DNA from: Glebionis coronaria
Taxonomy: Eukaryota > Streptophyta > Magnoliopsida > Asterales > Asteraceae
Length of the DNA stretch: 64,000 nt
Assembly (NCBI GenBank): GCA_025667525.1
Contig: CM046875.1
Location: 287,512,140-287,576,139, forward strand
Direction: 5' to 3'
Part shown: positions 35,692 through 45,508 of the stretch, piece by piece
Layout: every line of letters begins with the position of its first letter
Numbering within the stretch: the first letter of the stretch is position 1
Translations under genes and position numbers: made by a program
The notes under the pieces: generated by a model
Told to the model about the DNA's origin: nothing
Seen by the model: only the letters and a program-made list of their open reading frames with translations
Databases searched by the model: none

Positions 35692-35829
35692 TGTGATCAC
35701 TTAAGAGACTCAAAGATTATCAGTTGATCGAGCAGTGAAGAAAGGTTGAGAATTTGTGTTGTGTTGGTTGAAATCAAGATTAAATCCACTAAAGATCGTC
35801 GAAAAAACTCAAATACCCCTTGAACTTGC

Positions 35830-36330
35830 TTATACGGAATAACCCTAACTCAGAATAAACCCTATTCGGAATAATCTTTATTCGGAATAACCCTATGCTG
35901 AAAAATCCTTATACTGAATAACCCTATGCGGAATAACCCTATTCTGAAAATACCCTATTCGGAATAGACCCTATGCTGAATAAACCTTATGCGGAAAAAT
36001 CCTTATGCGGAATAATTCTTCAATTCGGAATGTTTGGCAATTGGCTATTCGGAAAACTTTGCTATTCGGAATGATCGGCTATTCGGAAAGCTATTCGGAA
36101 ATTTTTGGCTATTCGGAAAGATGGGCTTATTCGGAAAGATTTTGCTATTTGGAAACAAATTGCTATTCGGAAAGAATTTACTATTCGGAAAGAATTTCCT
36201 ATTCGGAAAGAATTTCCTATTCGGAAAAATGCTGCTATTCGGAAGACTCTTCTATTCGGAATGTCTATTCGGAAAAATCCTGCTATTCTGAAAACTCTCC
36301 TATTCGGAATGTCTATTCGGAATAATCTGG
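35830..36330 (-). repeat. CTATTCGGAA repeats in the Copia-2 leader
   Basis: About fifteen exact ATTCGGAA units plus variants (ATTCTGAA, ATGCGGAA, ATTTGGAA), spaced about 9-35 bases apart, lie in the untranslated leader between PBS and gag. Apparent ORFs here (on both strands) are produced by the repeat and are not genes. It parallels the CGGAATG repeats of Copia-1 in position and core sequence. Confidence 0.85.
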
Positions 36331-36563
36331 AAATATCAGTTCGAGACTTTGAAAACAACTTTAAATCCGATTTTTTGATCAAAAACCACAAAAAGTTTTA
36401 TGATTTTTACCAAAATAAGCTAAACCCAATCCTTATCAATTAATCCCAATAACAAAAACACCAAAAACAACAAGATTCAAGATTGATTTTTTCTAAAGAT
36501 CACTAATTGATTCAAAAACTAAAAAAGCAACACAATCCTTACCTTAAATCACCCCATAGATCT

Positions 36564-36571
36564 TGATACCA
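36564..36571 (-). other. Copia-2 primer binding site (initiator tRNA-Met)
   Basis: The minus strand reads TGGTATCA two bases inside the 5' LTR, followed by AGATCTATGGGG, which departs from the tRNA as in Copia-1. Confidence 0.85.
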
Positions 36572-36573
36572 AA

Positions 36574-36903
36574 TGTATAATATTGATAACCTATGAATCT
36601 ATGAAGTGGGTTGATGTTTTCTAGTGAGAGAAACTAGAGAGAGAAAGTGAGAGAAAACTATGTGTTATTTTATTAAGTGAAAGTTTCAAATGAACAACAA
36701 CCAACCCCTTTCCATGGTGGAAAGGGGTATTTATACATCCAAGCAACATTGGGCTTGGGCCGGTCCATGACAAGCCCATGGACCGGTTCTTACTTAACTT
36801 AATAAGTAACAATTAACTATTTGTTAACTACGAGCTATTACAACATAAATCATATTGTGGAGTGACCGATACTTCTAATATACGTTAAAACGTATTTCTA
36901 ACA
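36574..36903 (-). repeat. Copia-2 5' LTR (330 bp)
   Basis: TGTATAATATT...TTCTAACA. On the minus strand TATAAATA (36728-36735) is followed immediately by the hairpin CCCCTTTCCA/TGGAAAGGGG (36705-36727), so transcription would start in or beside the hairpin. Target duplication aattg follows at 36904-36908. Confidence 0.95.
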
Positions 36904-37095
36904 AATTGTAAAATAAATAATTAATCTTGCAAAATAAACCGTGAACCGAACCTGTGTTTTAAACTAAACATGTCATGAACCGGACCCGTAAACCCGTGAA
37001 CCGGCCTACAACCCTTAACCATGGCAAACCACCACCGGCCCACACCGGTGGTGCGTGTGGTGTTCCAACCGTGACCCCCTAAACCACCAAGGATA

Positions 37096-37212
37096 ACCCC
37101 GACATGCGTCGGGGTCCCTTGATCCTCTCGTCCGAACCACAAAACCAAACCGAGACCTTGTGGTCTCGGTTGGTGATGATCAAACAACCACCGAGAGCTC
37201 TTGGTTCTCGGT
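37096..37212. other. Triple hairpin cluster in LTR3
   Basis: Inverted repeats at 37096-37115 (perfect), 37149-37170 (perfect) and 37190-37212. The last has two changes relative to LTR2 that leave pairing possible only through G-T/G-U wobbles (ACCGAGAGCT/GGTTCTCGGT). Confidence 0.68.
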
Positions 37213-37977
37213 TCTACCCATAGCCGAACCAAACACCCCCTTAAACCATGTATTTTTAATATCCCTTCATAAAATCTAGGTGTTATTTAACTTGTTTTAA
37301 TAACCCATGATTTCATGTTCTTAGATCTAATAAATAATTAAAAAAAAGGTTTAAGAAGATTACCTATACGTGAATCAAAAAGAAAACAATCACGAACGAC
37401 CTTGCAATAAATTGGATTAACCAAGATCAACAAACACCCCTTTGTGGTGGTGATATGGGCGGCGGCTACAAGGAAGAAGGAGGAGAGGGTTTTTGATTTT
37501 TTTTTATCTTTCTGTAATATGAAATCCTTCCCTTCCTTTTTGTTAAGTTTTAATTTAAGGTGGGCTTGGCCCACCCTTGTCTATGTCGCGCCTATGTGGG
37601 CCCCACATGGGGAAACTCGTTGATTTTCCCGTGTTCTATATTTACGGGTTAACGTGTCGTGATTACGTGATTTAATTATTGTTCGTTCGTGTCGTAATTT
37701 ATATTTATACCTACTCGTAATAAATATACGTAAATACATAATATTAAGCTCGTGATTATTTACGTTCACGATTTCATGTTCATATGTTCGTGATTATAAT
37801 TATTGTTGAAATAATTATCGTGCATTAATACGTATTAAATACTTATCGTGTAATAACACGTACGTAATACTTGTAAATTCCTATCGTGAAACGTAAACGT
37901 GCTAAATAAGGAAACTTCTAATCATGTACATACGATCGTAAGGGTACTATTCATGGTAAAAGCATGCGGGTTTTACA

Positions 37978-39090
37978 TTTTAAGACATTCACTTTGATTT
38001 CGCATTGATTTTTAGCTTTGTGAGATTCAAATTTTTGTTTAATTTTGGGTGAGATGAACTTAAAATTATTATTGGAAAGCTTTTGTTTATTCGGTGCGCC
38101 AATACTTCAAATCCGTAACGCTGGCGAACCTTAAATGCCTTCTCAATTTAATTACATGGAAACTAGGAGAATTAATTAAGAACTAACAATAATAATCAAA
38201 CAGCTAAAACAATATTTATTTACAATATATTTATATTCAAGTGATGGAAGAATAAACAAACAACTAGAACACATGATTTTTTAAAAGAATACGAATACTC
38301 TACGTTTAGTATAGTAACTTATAATTGACTCTATCATTTCTTGTCCTCAATTTAATGAGACTTAGCCAAATGTAGTTAAGGAACGAAGCTAAGGGCTCAA
38401 CACGCCCGCTCGAATAAAAAATTAATCTTATTCTCTCCAACGGAAAACTTACATTCGTATCAAAACACTTAAGAAAAAGACGAAAAAATTTAAAATTTGG
38501 CCTTTTTTGGCACTTATTCATAACAAAACGATGATATTTGTATTGCGTGAAGACTTAGCAAAGCAAGTATCTATTTACCCCCCCCCCCCCCCTAATACTA
38601 AAACTAAACATTATCCTCAATGTTTAAAGTCTATGAGTGAAACACCCTCATACTAGAGACGAAGAGTCGAATGCTTAACCCTAGCATGGAAAGGGTATAA
38701 CGAATGATCTTAAGTTATTTATGAATTATGCAATAAGATAAACGTTAGTGAACAAAAGTATATCATCGGATATCAGATTCTTCAAAGAAAATGATCAAAA
38801 CTCAAGTGATACATGAATAAAACGAATGCGAGAGGCTTCGATGATGATTAATCCTAGAAATCACATCACAAACAACCACGAAAACAAGGTCGGAAGAGCA
38901 CAAGTCACCTCACATTACGCTATTATAAATAAAAAAACAATAATAAAGGATAGGCATGGGAATCCCCCACGAGGCACCTCGTTTTTTATAACGGAGTCAT
39001 GAGCTCGACTCGATCCCCGAATTCAATCGTCCTTGGGGAGGCCTCTAAAGTCTATATCGGGATCAAAGACGGTATCCTCGTTCCCGACGG
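37978..39090. other. Degenerate DNA right of the chromovirus array; C15 run
   Basis: No credible gene. A run of 15 C lies at 38578-38592 and is followed by taatactaaaactaaacatt and atcctcaatgt, a layout seen next to polypurine tracts of some plant Gypsy elements. This may mark the 3' end of the older element whose coding remnants lie at 39100-40253 (weak inference). Confidence 0.4.
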
Positions 39091-39099
39091 AAAATGATA

Positions 39100-40253
39100 A
39101 AGGCGAGGCCAGAGGATTATTGTCAAACCCAGGGAGGTAGGGTGGATATAGAGATCACAATGTCATCCTCCATAGACATTGGATGGTCACTAAGAGACAA
39201 TGGAAAAGCCGAAAGAGAATCAATAAAAATAGGAGTCACAAAGTTACCTCCCGGGTCAAAGGTTAAAACCTCATTAAAATCCTCATTCTCATCGAGAGGC
39301 GATCCATCGATGAACCCCTCGAGAATGGAGACATCACAAGTAGAAAGAGAAATCTCATTCTCATGAGACTTTAGAAAGGTGACTAGCAAATCCGGCTCAA
39401 TCGAGTTTAGGATCATAGGAATCGTCACTCTCTATGTCCTTGAACATCTCATTAAATAGAGGATTTACGTCACCGGAAATGAATTCGTCATCAAAATCAA
39501 AAAGAGGGTTCGAAAAAATATACAATCGTCGATATGAACGTCCTCGTCGAGCAGTGACTCGTCATCATTAGTGGAAAAATATTCGTCATCGAAAAGCGGG
39601 TTCGAAAAAGTCATTGATTCTTTATCTGAAGTTTCATTGGGAGAGACACATGACATGAAATTGAATCACACTGACTATGGTAATTTGCATCGTTGGTATC
39701 TTCGTCAAAAAGTCATAGAAAGCAAAATCACTAATCTCAATATCGGAAACAACCGTGGCTCACTTGGGATTGGAATAAGAACCTCGTCACTAGGAATAGT
39801 GCTAAGATCCTTATCCATCATACTTAGAGAGGCATCGAGTTCCGTAGTGGAAAAATCGATAATAGGATTAGTGATTTCATAAGATGGATTAAGATCGAAG
39901 ATATCGCTATCGTCATCATCGTCATAATAAATGAGAAGCGGGAGATTACGAGCAACAAGATATTTTTCCTCATCTTGAGTTTGTTCCTCCCTTCGAATCT
40001 CGATGCTTAGTCTATTATAAATTTGTCGAAGTCGTTGAATCTCTATCTCACATTCTCTTTAATACTTGTCACTAATATCTCCTCCACGATATCTCCTAAT
40101 GTTAAGTTCATTAGATATATCGTTCATTTGGTCACCAATTCGTCTCTTCTCGTTTTCCATCTCGTAGATGCTTCTTCTAACAACTTCAACAATAGCGACT
40201 TCCTCTTTTTCCATTAATTATTGAAAGAGTATTTCATGTCGTTTAAATCCTTC
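39100..40253 (-). pseudogene. Remnant of an older retroelement protein with NPLFD repeats
   Basis: From about 40214 downward the minus strand encodes a charged helical stretch (MEKEEVAIVEVVRRSIYEME; ECEIEIQRLRQIYNRLSIE). There is one in-frame TAA after DISDKY. It is followed by an acidic region with three NPLFD-like units: SNPLFDDEYFSTNDDESLL, SNPLFDFDDEFIS and VNPLFNEMF. Further stops and shifts occur near 39450-39500, then FDPGGNFVTPIF. I recall such acidic NPLFD proteins in Asteraceae retroelements; the clade is uncertain. Copia-3 is inserted upstream of it, and the same gene continues at 53945. Confidence 0.6.
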
Positions 40254-40781
40254 TGAAAGTCCCTTAATATGACAATTGTTGAGACTATAACTCGTATAAC
40301 CACAAAAACACAACGAAATTCTTTTCAAACGCGTAATGCTTTATTAACTGTTATAAACAAAGTATTTCAAAGTGCAATGAATACACCCGTTGAATGACAA
40401 TAAGAAATGAACCTTAGAACAAGTAAACTAGATTCGAGACTCAAGTTTACAAGGTAACCAATGAGACGCTGGTAGACAGCTGAGGGCTCAGTGGTTCCAA
40501 AGTGAGAAATAACTTAGATTATTTATCCAATCACAAGGGTTGCCTTAACTCTTCTTTCTCACTCCTATTTATAGTGGTACGAGGCTGCTTCCTTAGTGGG
40601 AGTAGTTGATACGTGTCATCTTCTGAATGGAAGAGTACAACGTATTAAATGCATGTCCAAATCGAGACAAACCTTTAAACAACTTTAGGTGAACAGTTCT
40701 GCCAACTGTTCACCTTTTGTCCCACTAGGTCGTACTAGGCTTTATCTTGAATCTCTTGTTTTGTCCCGCTCAAAACACTTA

Positions 40782-42160
40782 GGGTATGCTTGGTTAAAGG
40801 TATTAGGGGGTAAGGAATGGGAAAGGGAATGATTAATAATGCTTGGTTTATGATATTATAGGTAATCATTACCCACTAATGGGTAATGAACCATTCCCCT
40901 GTAAATCTGGGGTAATGGATTCAAGGTAATAGATTGACGCATGTATATGTGCGTCTTCAGCTACCACCACCACCACCACCACCACCATTGTCGATACACC
41001 ATCCTCCTAACGCCACCACCACCACTGACCACCACCGTTGTCACTACCACCACTCTGCGACACCACCACTCTCTGACGCCACCACCACCACTAACCACCA
41101 CCATTGTCGCTACCACCATCCTCCTAACGCCACCACCACCCTCCGACACCACCACTCTCTGACGCTACCACCACCACTGACCACCACCATGTCGCTACCA
41201 CCATCCTCCTAACGCCACCACCACCCTCTGACACCACCACTCTCTAACGCCACCACTACCACCATTGTCGCTACCACCACCCTCTTAACGCCACCACCAC
41301 TTTTCGACACCACCACTCTCCGATGCCACCGCCACCACCATTGTCGCTACCACCACCCTCCTAACGCCACCACCACCCTTATAACGCCACCACCACTCTC
41401 CGAAACCACCACTCTTCGACGCCACCACCCTCACTGACCACCACCATTGTCTCTACCACCACCCTCCTCCTAACGCCACCATCACCCTTCGACACCACCA
41501 CTCTCCGACGCCACCACCACCACTTACCACCATCATTGTCGCTACCACCACCTTTCTAACGCCACCACCACCCTTCGACACCACCACTCTCCGACGCCAC
41601 CACCACCACTGACCACCACCGTTGTCGCCACCACCACCCTACTAACGCCACCATTGACAACCACTATTTTCGCTACCACCACCCTTGCAACGCCACCATG
41701 ACTCTCGAAACCACTACTCTTCGATGCCACCACCATCACCACCGCCACCAGACGCTACCACCTCACTATGGTAACGCATCACCCCCACCACCACCACACC
41801 GCTGATTGTAACCACCAACCAACCGTCAATAACCACCCCAAAACCACCAATCCACGCCATTACCACCATCTTCACCTATGCTGACTACCACAAGTACGCA
41901 ATCGGTTGTAATGGCCGTCGTTCTCAACCACCACTAATCTTTACTAATTTTATTAATTGTTTCCTTTACCAACACCATTATCGTTGCTACCACTAACTAT
42001 CACCCTAACAGTTGTTGCCACCATCTCCAATCACCACCACGTCTTATATTAACCAAGCACCAACAATGGTAATGATAATACTAAGGAATGTTCATTGCAT
42101 TCCTTTGTATTCCCTTACCCTTTCCCATTCCCATTCCCTTTAGGTTAACCAAGCGCCCCC
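40782..42160. mobile_element. Tourist-like (PIF/Harbinger) MITE, 1379 bp, with an internal minisatellite
   Basis: It is flanked by TTA duplications (40779-40781, 42161-42163); the empty site is visible in the other LTR (aaaacactta|gtat). Terminal inverted repeats are GGGTATGCTTGGTTAA and GGGGGCGCTTGGTTAA (13/16), with subterminal GGAATGGGAAAGGGAATG on both sides. The 3 bp TTA target and a GGG...CTTGGTTAA end fit Tourist-type MITEs. It has no transposase. Its interior is mostly CCACCA minisatellite, which makes it far longer than usual MITEs. Confidence 0.82.
40961..42050. repeat. CCACCA-rich minisatellite with higher-order structure
   Basis: Runs of CCACCACCAC alternate with recurring phrases (attgtcgctaccaccac, ctcctaacgccacc, cgacaccaccactctccga), the first recurring every ~65-110 bases. 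It yields long Thr/His/Pro or Gly/Val chance ORFs on the two strands, which are not genes. It becomes less regular after about 41800. Confidence 0.85.
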
Positions 42161-42505
42161 TTAGTAGATTCTCCCGCCTAAACTATAAAGGATTGGACAA
42201 GCTTTGCTTGTATCAGACATCTAGGGTTCTTAAGTGATCTCTGAGTATTGTCAACTCAGAGATCCTTGACCACCAGCACATTCCTTCTACATCCCAGCTA
42301 TCCATAATCACTTGTGAGTATGACTTCAGATTGTCTTCGACTTCTCTGACGTTGTCTTTGACTTGAATGTTCCTGGTGTGCTAGCTGAGGCTTTGCCTTC
42401 CACTGGTCTGGTCTCTGTCGCTGGTCCTCTCAGCGATCAGTAACACTTAGTCTAGTTTAAACAAATCTAGACTGGGACATAGTTAAAACTTTCATTGGCC
42501 CAACA

Positions 42506-43068
42506 ATCTCCCCCTTTTGTTTATAAATTATACTAACTCTAAAATTATTGTAAGTGAGTACACACCTTCTTCTTACACATAATTTAACAAACATACCTCA
42601 AAGTTTTATTAAACATAAAGAACCTAGTCTATTACAAGAACACCCAGCGGTGTAAACATAAACAAAATAAAAGGTTCTTCAGCGATCGAGGCCTTGATCA
42701 CATATTCTCTGAGCTTCAACTTTGTCACTCCTAGAGTTAATGATCAGCTCAACTTCAAACTCAAAATCATCAGCTAATTTGTAGTTCCTTAGGATGCCCT
42801 ATTTGAGTCTGATGAGTTGGATAGTTGACGCCAGATGTAGTTCATTCATTTGCTGAAAGCAATACTCACGATTACCATTCATGAAGACCATTCATGTCTG
42901 TGGTTCTGAGTATACTTGGCCACCCACTGGTTTAGTGATTTCTTTGGGAAGTACCAGGTTTCTGTGCATTCCATCTACAACAATGTTCTCAGTGACTAGC
43001 TTTTCTACCAGAGGCCCCATTTGGGTTTTCCTTTTTCTTTGTCCTTGAGAAGATTGTTGTTGTGATAG
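42506..43068 (-). other. Copia-3 3' untranslated region with polypurine tract
   Basis: The minus strand reads CAAAAGGGGGAGAT (42506-42519) next to the 3' LTR. The remaining ~550 bp up to the stop of the extra gene (43069) has no open frame of note. Confidence 0.8.
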
Positions 43069-44658
43069 TTAAGGAGGCAGAGGTACCTTCAGCTTCTTTG
43101 CAATGTCTCTTACCCAATTCAGCTTAGCTTGAATGTTTTTCATCATTTGGGCAGCATTAGGCCCAGTCTTCTTTTGGGCAAGAGACAGCATTTTTAACCA
43201 TTCAGAGAGGCCCACATCTCTGAGTTTAAATTCACTAAAGACTTTGTAGTTGGTCAGTTGATTTTCTCTGTATAAGGTCATCACTACTCTTTTGTCTTTG
43301 TCAGTGTAACATGCGTATTTGGTGATTTGACCGGGCTCTGCTCTTTGGTCCACTATTCTCTCATATTCCTTTTGAAGGTTGCTCCTTTTAACTTCAAGTT
43401 CTTTGAGCTTATTCATCTGAGCTTCCTTTACAGATGGAGAGAGTAGTTTGTTCAAAGCTTCTTTGCTCATGATTTCAGCAGCTCTAATGCTTTCTAACCT
43501 TTTTTGTTCCAAGATTTGAGCCTTTGCCTGCTCCGGGGTTAGTGGTGGTTCATCAGCACTTTTAAATTTGTTCAAGTCAGAGTGCCTGGCTGTGGATCCA
43601 CCTTCTTCTTAGAGGGAGTGTAGGGTTGTTTCAGGTACCTCAGAGGCAATATATTTTCCCTTGTCATGTGCTACCTCAGTAATGGGGTTGTAGGATCTTA
43701 TGGGTTTTGGTGTTGGGATCTCTTTTGAGGGTGCTGGTTGTTTAAGTGACTGCTCCCCCTTAGGTGGAGTAGTGTCTGCATCTTCTTCAGAGGTGGAGGT
43801 TGCTGAATTCTCCCACTCAGGCATAGCGCCGGCAGAAGCTGTGCCTGATCCAGGTTTGAGGAACTTAACAAATTCTTGATGAACAAATAAGCATATTTCT
43901 TTGAGTTCCTCCTGTAATAGCTCCTAAAGAAGTTTCCTAGAAGGCTCACATGCCTTAGCAATAGCAGCAACATCGGCTTTGACAGCTGCGGTGAGGACTG
44001 ATGGCATGTATTACTAAAGACTCTGGTTTAGAACTGCTGGGAGTTGATCTTGCAAGGCATTTCCCAACAGTTGCAGAAGTAGGGCAGTCATAGGGGATTC
44101 CATAGATGAAGTTAGTGAAGTCTCTAGGGTGGTGGTGACTTCCTCAGCAGTATGGGTGAGTGTTTGTAATTCAGAGAGGATGACATCATTTGTGACTTTA
44201 GGCTTGGTTTTACTGTTGTCTCCTCTCTTGACCCAGAGATCCTCAGCGGCTAGTTCCTGAACATCTTTCATTCTATGAACATGGACACGCTTGAGGTGTT
44301 GTAAATGTTCTAAGTGTTTCATTGCCCCCAGTTCCATGACATTGGGCAAGGTAGGGAAGGGAACTGGGGTAGGTGTACAGAGCCTCTGGTCCCATAGCTG
44401 CTTGGCAGCTAGTTCTTGAACATTTGTCATTGAAGGGAAGGAAATGGGTTTTAATTCGGATGTGACTTGGTCATCATCAACATTCATATCAGCATATTCT
44501 GAAATGGTCAGGTCATCTTCAATGATAAAGACCTCATCTTCTGACATGGAGTCAATGTCTGACATGGCATCTAGATCAATGTGGGGGGCTTTAGCATTAT
44601 CATCACCAGCAATGGAATATGCATCATCATTTTGTTGTTCTTCATGAAGATTATGAGC
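43069..44658 (-). pseudogene. Copia-3 extra 3' gene, exon 2 (~530 codons, several stops)
   Basis: A single frame runs from the predicted acceptor AACAG|GCTCAT (44658) to TAA 43069. It is broken by TAG-TAA at 44011-44016, TAG 43924-43926 and TAA 43609-43611. It begins acidic (DIDSMSEDEVFIIEDDL), has two similar units ELAAKQLWDQR and ELAAEDLWVKR, a Ser/Pro-rich part, and ends in a charged helical domain (EAQMNKLKELEVKRSNLQKE; LRDVGLSEWLKMLSLAQKK). No domain recognised. It starts 850 bp downstream of exon 1 in the same phase. Confidence 0.65.
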
Positions 44659-45508
44659 CTGTTATGACATTTGTTTGTAACCAGTGTGAAATAAATATAA
44701 AGTTATGGATCGCCATTCGCTGCCCCTAGGAAAGCTGGGTGTGATTATCCAGCCCCCCACTAAGGATTTTTCCTTGGGACTCTTTTAGTGTGAGACAGAT
44801 ATGTTGAAGGGTCGCCATTCGCTGCCCGTAGGATAGCTGGGTGTGATTATCCAGATCCCCCATAAGCATTACTCCTTGGGACTCTTTTGATTTGTGAAAA
44901 CTATGTGGTGAATGGTCGCCGTTCGCTGCCCCTAGGATAGCTGGGTGTGATTATCCAGCTCCCCCTGAAGGATTGCTCCTTGGGACTCTTTTAATTGTGA
45001 GTTAATGGAAGTTAAAGGTCTCCTTTTATCGCTGCCCCTAGGAAGACTGAGGGTGATTATTCAGTCCCCCCAAAAGAATAAATTCTTTGGGACTCTTTTA
45101 GTTGTGACATATTTGAAGGTAATGGTCGCCTTTTATCGCTGCCCCTAGGAATACTGAGGGTGATTATTCAGTCCCCCAAAAAGAATAAATTCTTTGGGAC
45201 TCTTTTCATATGAGGGGACCCAGAGACCACGTGAGGTGCAGAGACTCTAGGTCGGGACCTATAGAATGCTCAAGTTGTTATGGACAAGCGCACGGTCCAG
45301 AGGGTGGAGGATCATCGGGGTACGTTATGAGAACAAATGAATCATATCCTTGTGTTAAGATAGAGTGTACATATAATCCTAAGAGTTCTAGGTGTTGACA
45401 CAGACACTCTATGGGTTGAGGCAAACCCTAAGACTTCACCACTTTATCCTACAGAATGTTGAGAGTGATTGTATGTGATCCTCCAAGAAAAAAATGGCAA
45501 ACTAATAC
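44659..45508 (-). other. Predicted 850 bp intron of the Copia-3 extra gene
   Basis: The donor CTCAG|GTATTAG follows exon 1 at phase 0. The acceptor GTCATAACAG|GCT precedes 31 open codons in the same phase leading into exon 2. The interval has stops in every element-strand frame and contains the five ~104 bp repeats. No cDNA evidence is available. Confidence 0.6.
44711..45230. repeat. Five ~104 bp tandem repeats, each with hairpin elements
   Basis: Units start near 44711, 44813, 44917, 45020 and 45127. Each holds cgctgcccctagga, an inverted repeat (CTGG-GTGTGATTAT-CCAG in copies 1-3, ACTGA..GTGATTATTCAGT in 4-5), a C-rich run and ttgggactctttt. Copies 4-5 add an aaagaat-aaattcttt stem. They form two subtypes (1-3 and 4-5), so expansion probably occurred twice. 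Confidence 0.88.

Larger units (their letters stand above)
24850..36903 (-). mobile_element. Copia-2: complete-ended 12 kb Ty1/Copia insertion, young but coding-defective
   Basis: The element runs TGTAGAATATT...TTCTAACA with identical 5 bp target duplications aattg (24845-24849 and 36904-36908), inside chromovirus LTR3. Its two 330 bp LTRs differ at three sites (G/T, T/A, C/A). Internal order on minus is PBS, leader with CGGAA repeats, gag, long coiled-coil extension, protease, integrase, RT, a separate short 3' ORF, a ~2.2 kb non-coding tail, polypurine tract. RNase H is missing. At least six in-frame stops and two frameshifts break the polyprotein. With 1.3e-8 substitutions/site/year the LTR difference would be ~0.35 Myr (inference). 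Confidence 0.95.
7387..37977 (-). mobile_element. Ty3/Gypsy chromovirus tandem array: LTR1-A-LTR2-B-LTR3
   Basis: Three ~3 kb LTRs of one family alternate with two internal regions on the same strand. PBS sites lie immediately left of LTR2 and LTR3. Polypurine tracts lie immediately right of LTR1 and LTR2. LTR2 is therefore both the 5' LTR of A and the 3' LTR of B. The outer flanks are attta before 7387 and tttta after 37977, a possible one-mismatch target duplication. Long LTRs, an initiator-Met PBS, and an integrase C-terminus ending in a chromodomain-like VKILWRDH...ATWE segment fit the Tekay/Del chromovirus group (established family traits; my assignment). LTR3 is split by Copia-2. Confidence 0.88.
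22922..37977 (-). repeat. Chromovirus LTR3 (5' LTR of unit B), split by Copia-2
   Basis: Part one is 22922-24849 and part two 36909-37977 (plus the duplicated aattg). Removing Copia-2 and one target duplication leaves about 2997 bp, matching LTR1 and LTR2. The rejoined sequence ttatttaa-aattg-taaaataaataatt aligns with 9252 and 16506. It ends GGGTTTTACA at 37977 with no polypurine tract beyond, so this is the array's right edge. It has three copies of the gattagctgcc unit. Confidence 0.9.
40254..42505 (-). repeat. Copia-3 3' LTR, interrupted by a MITE
   Basis: TGAAAGTCCC...CCCAACA. The excess over the 5' LTR is exactly 1382 bp, which is the MITE (40782-42160) plus its TTA duplication. Without it both LTRs are 870 bp with no other net indel. 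Confidence 0.93.

Noticed and set aside
36005..36443. Overlapping ORFs on both strands rich in SIRN/LFGK/FRI repeats
   Set aside because: They translate the CTATTCGGAA leader repeat in several frames.
37978..39090. 3' LTR of the older Athila-like element
   Set aside because: I found no stretch matching the sequence after 55197 on the other side; only the C15 run supports it.
40934..41748. Long Thr/His/Pro-rich (+) and Gly/Val-rich (-) open frames
   Set aside because: They are produced by the CCACCA minisatellite; no start context, domain or conservation signal.
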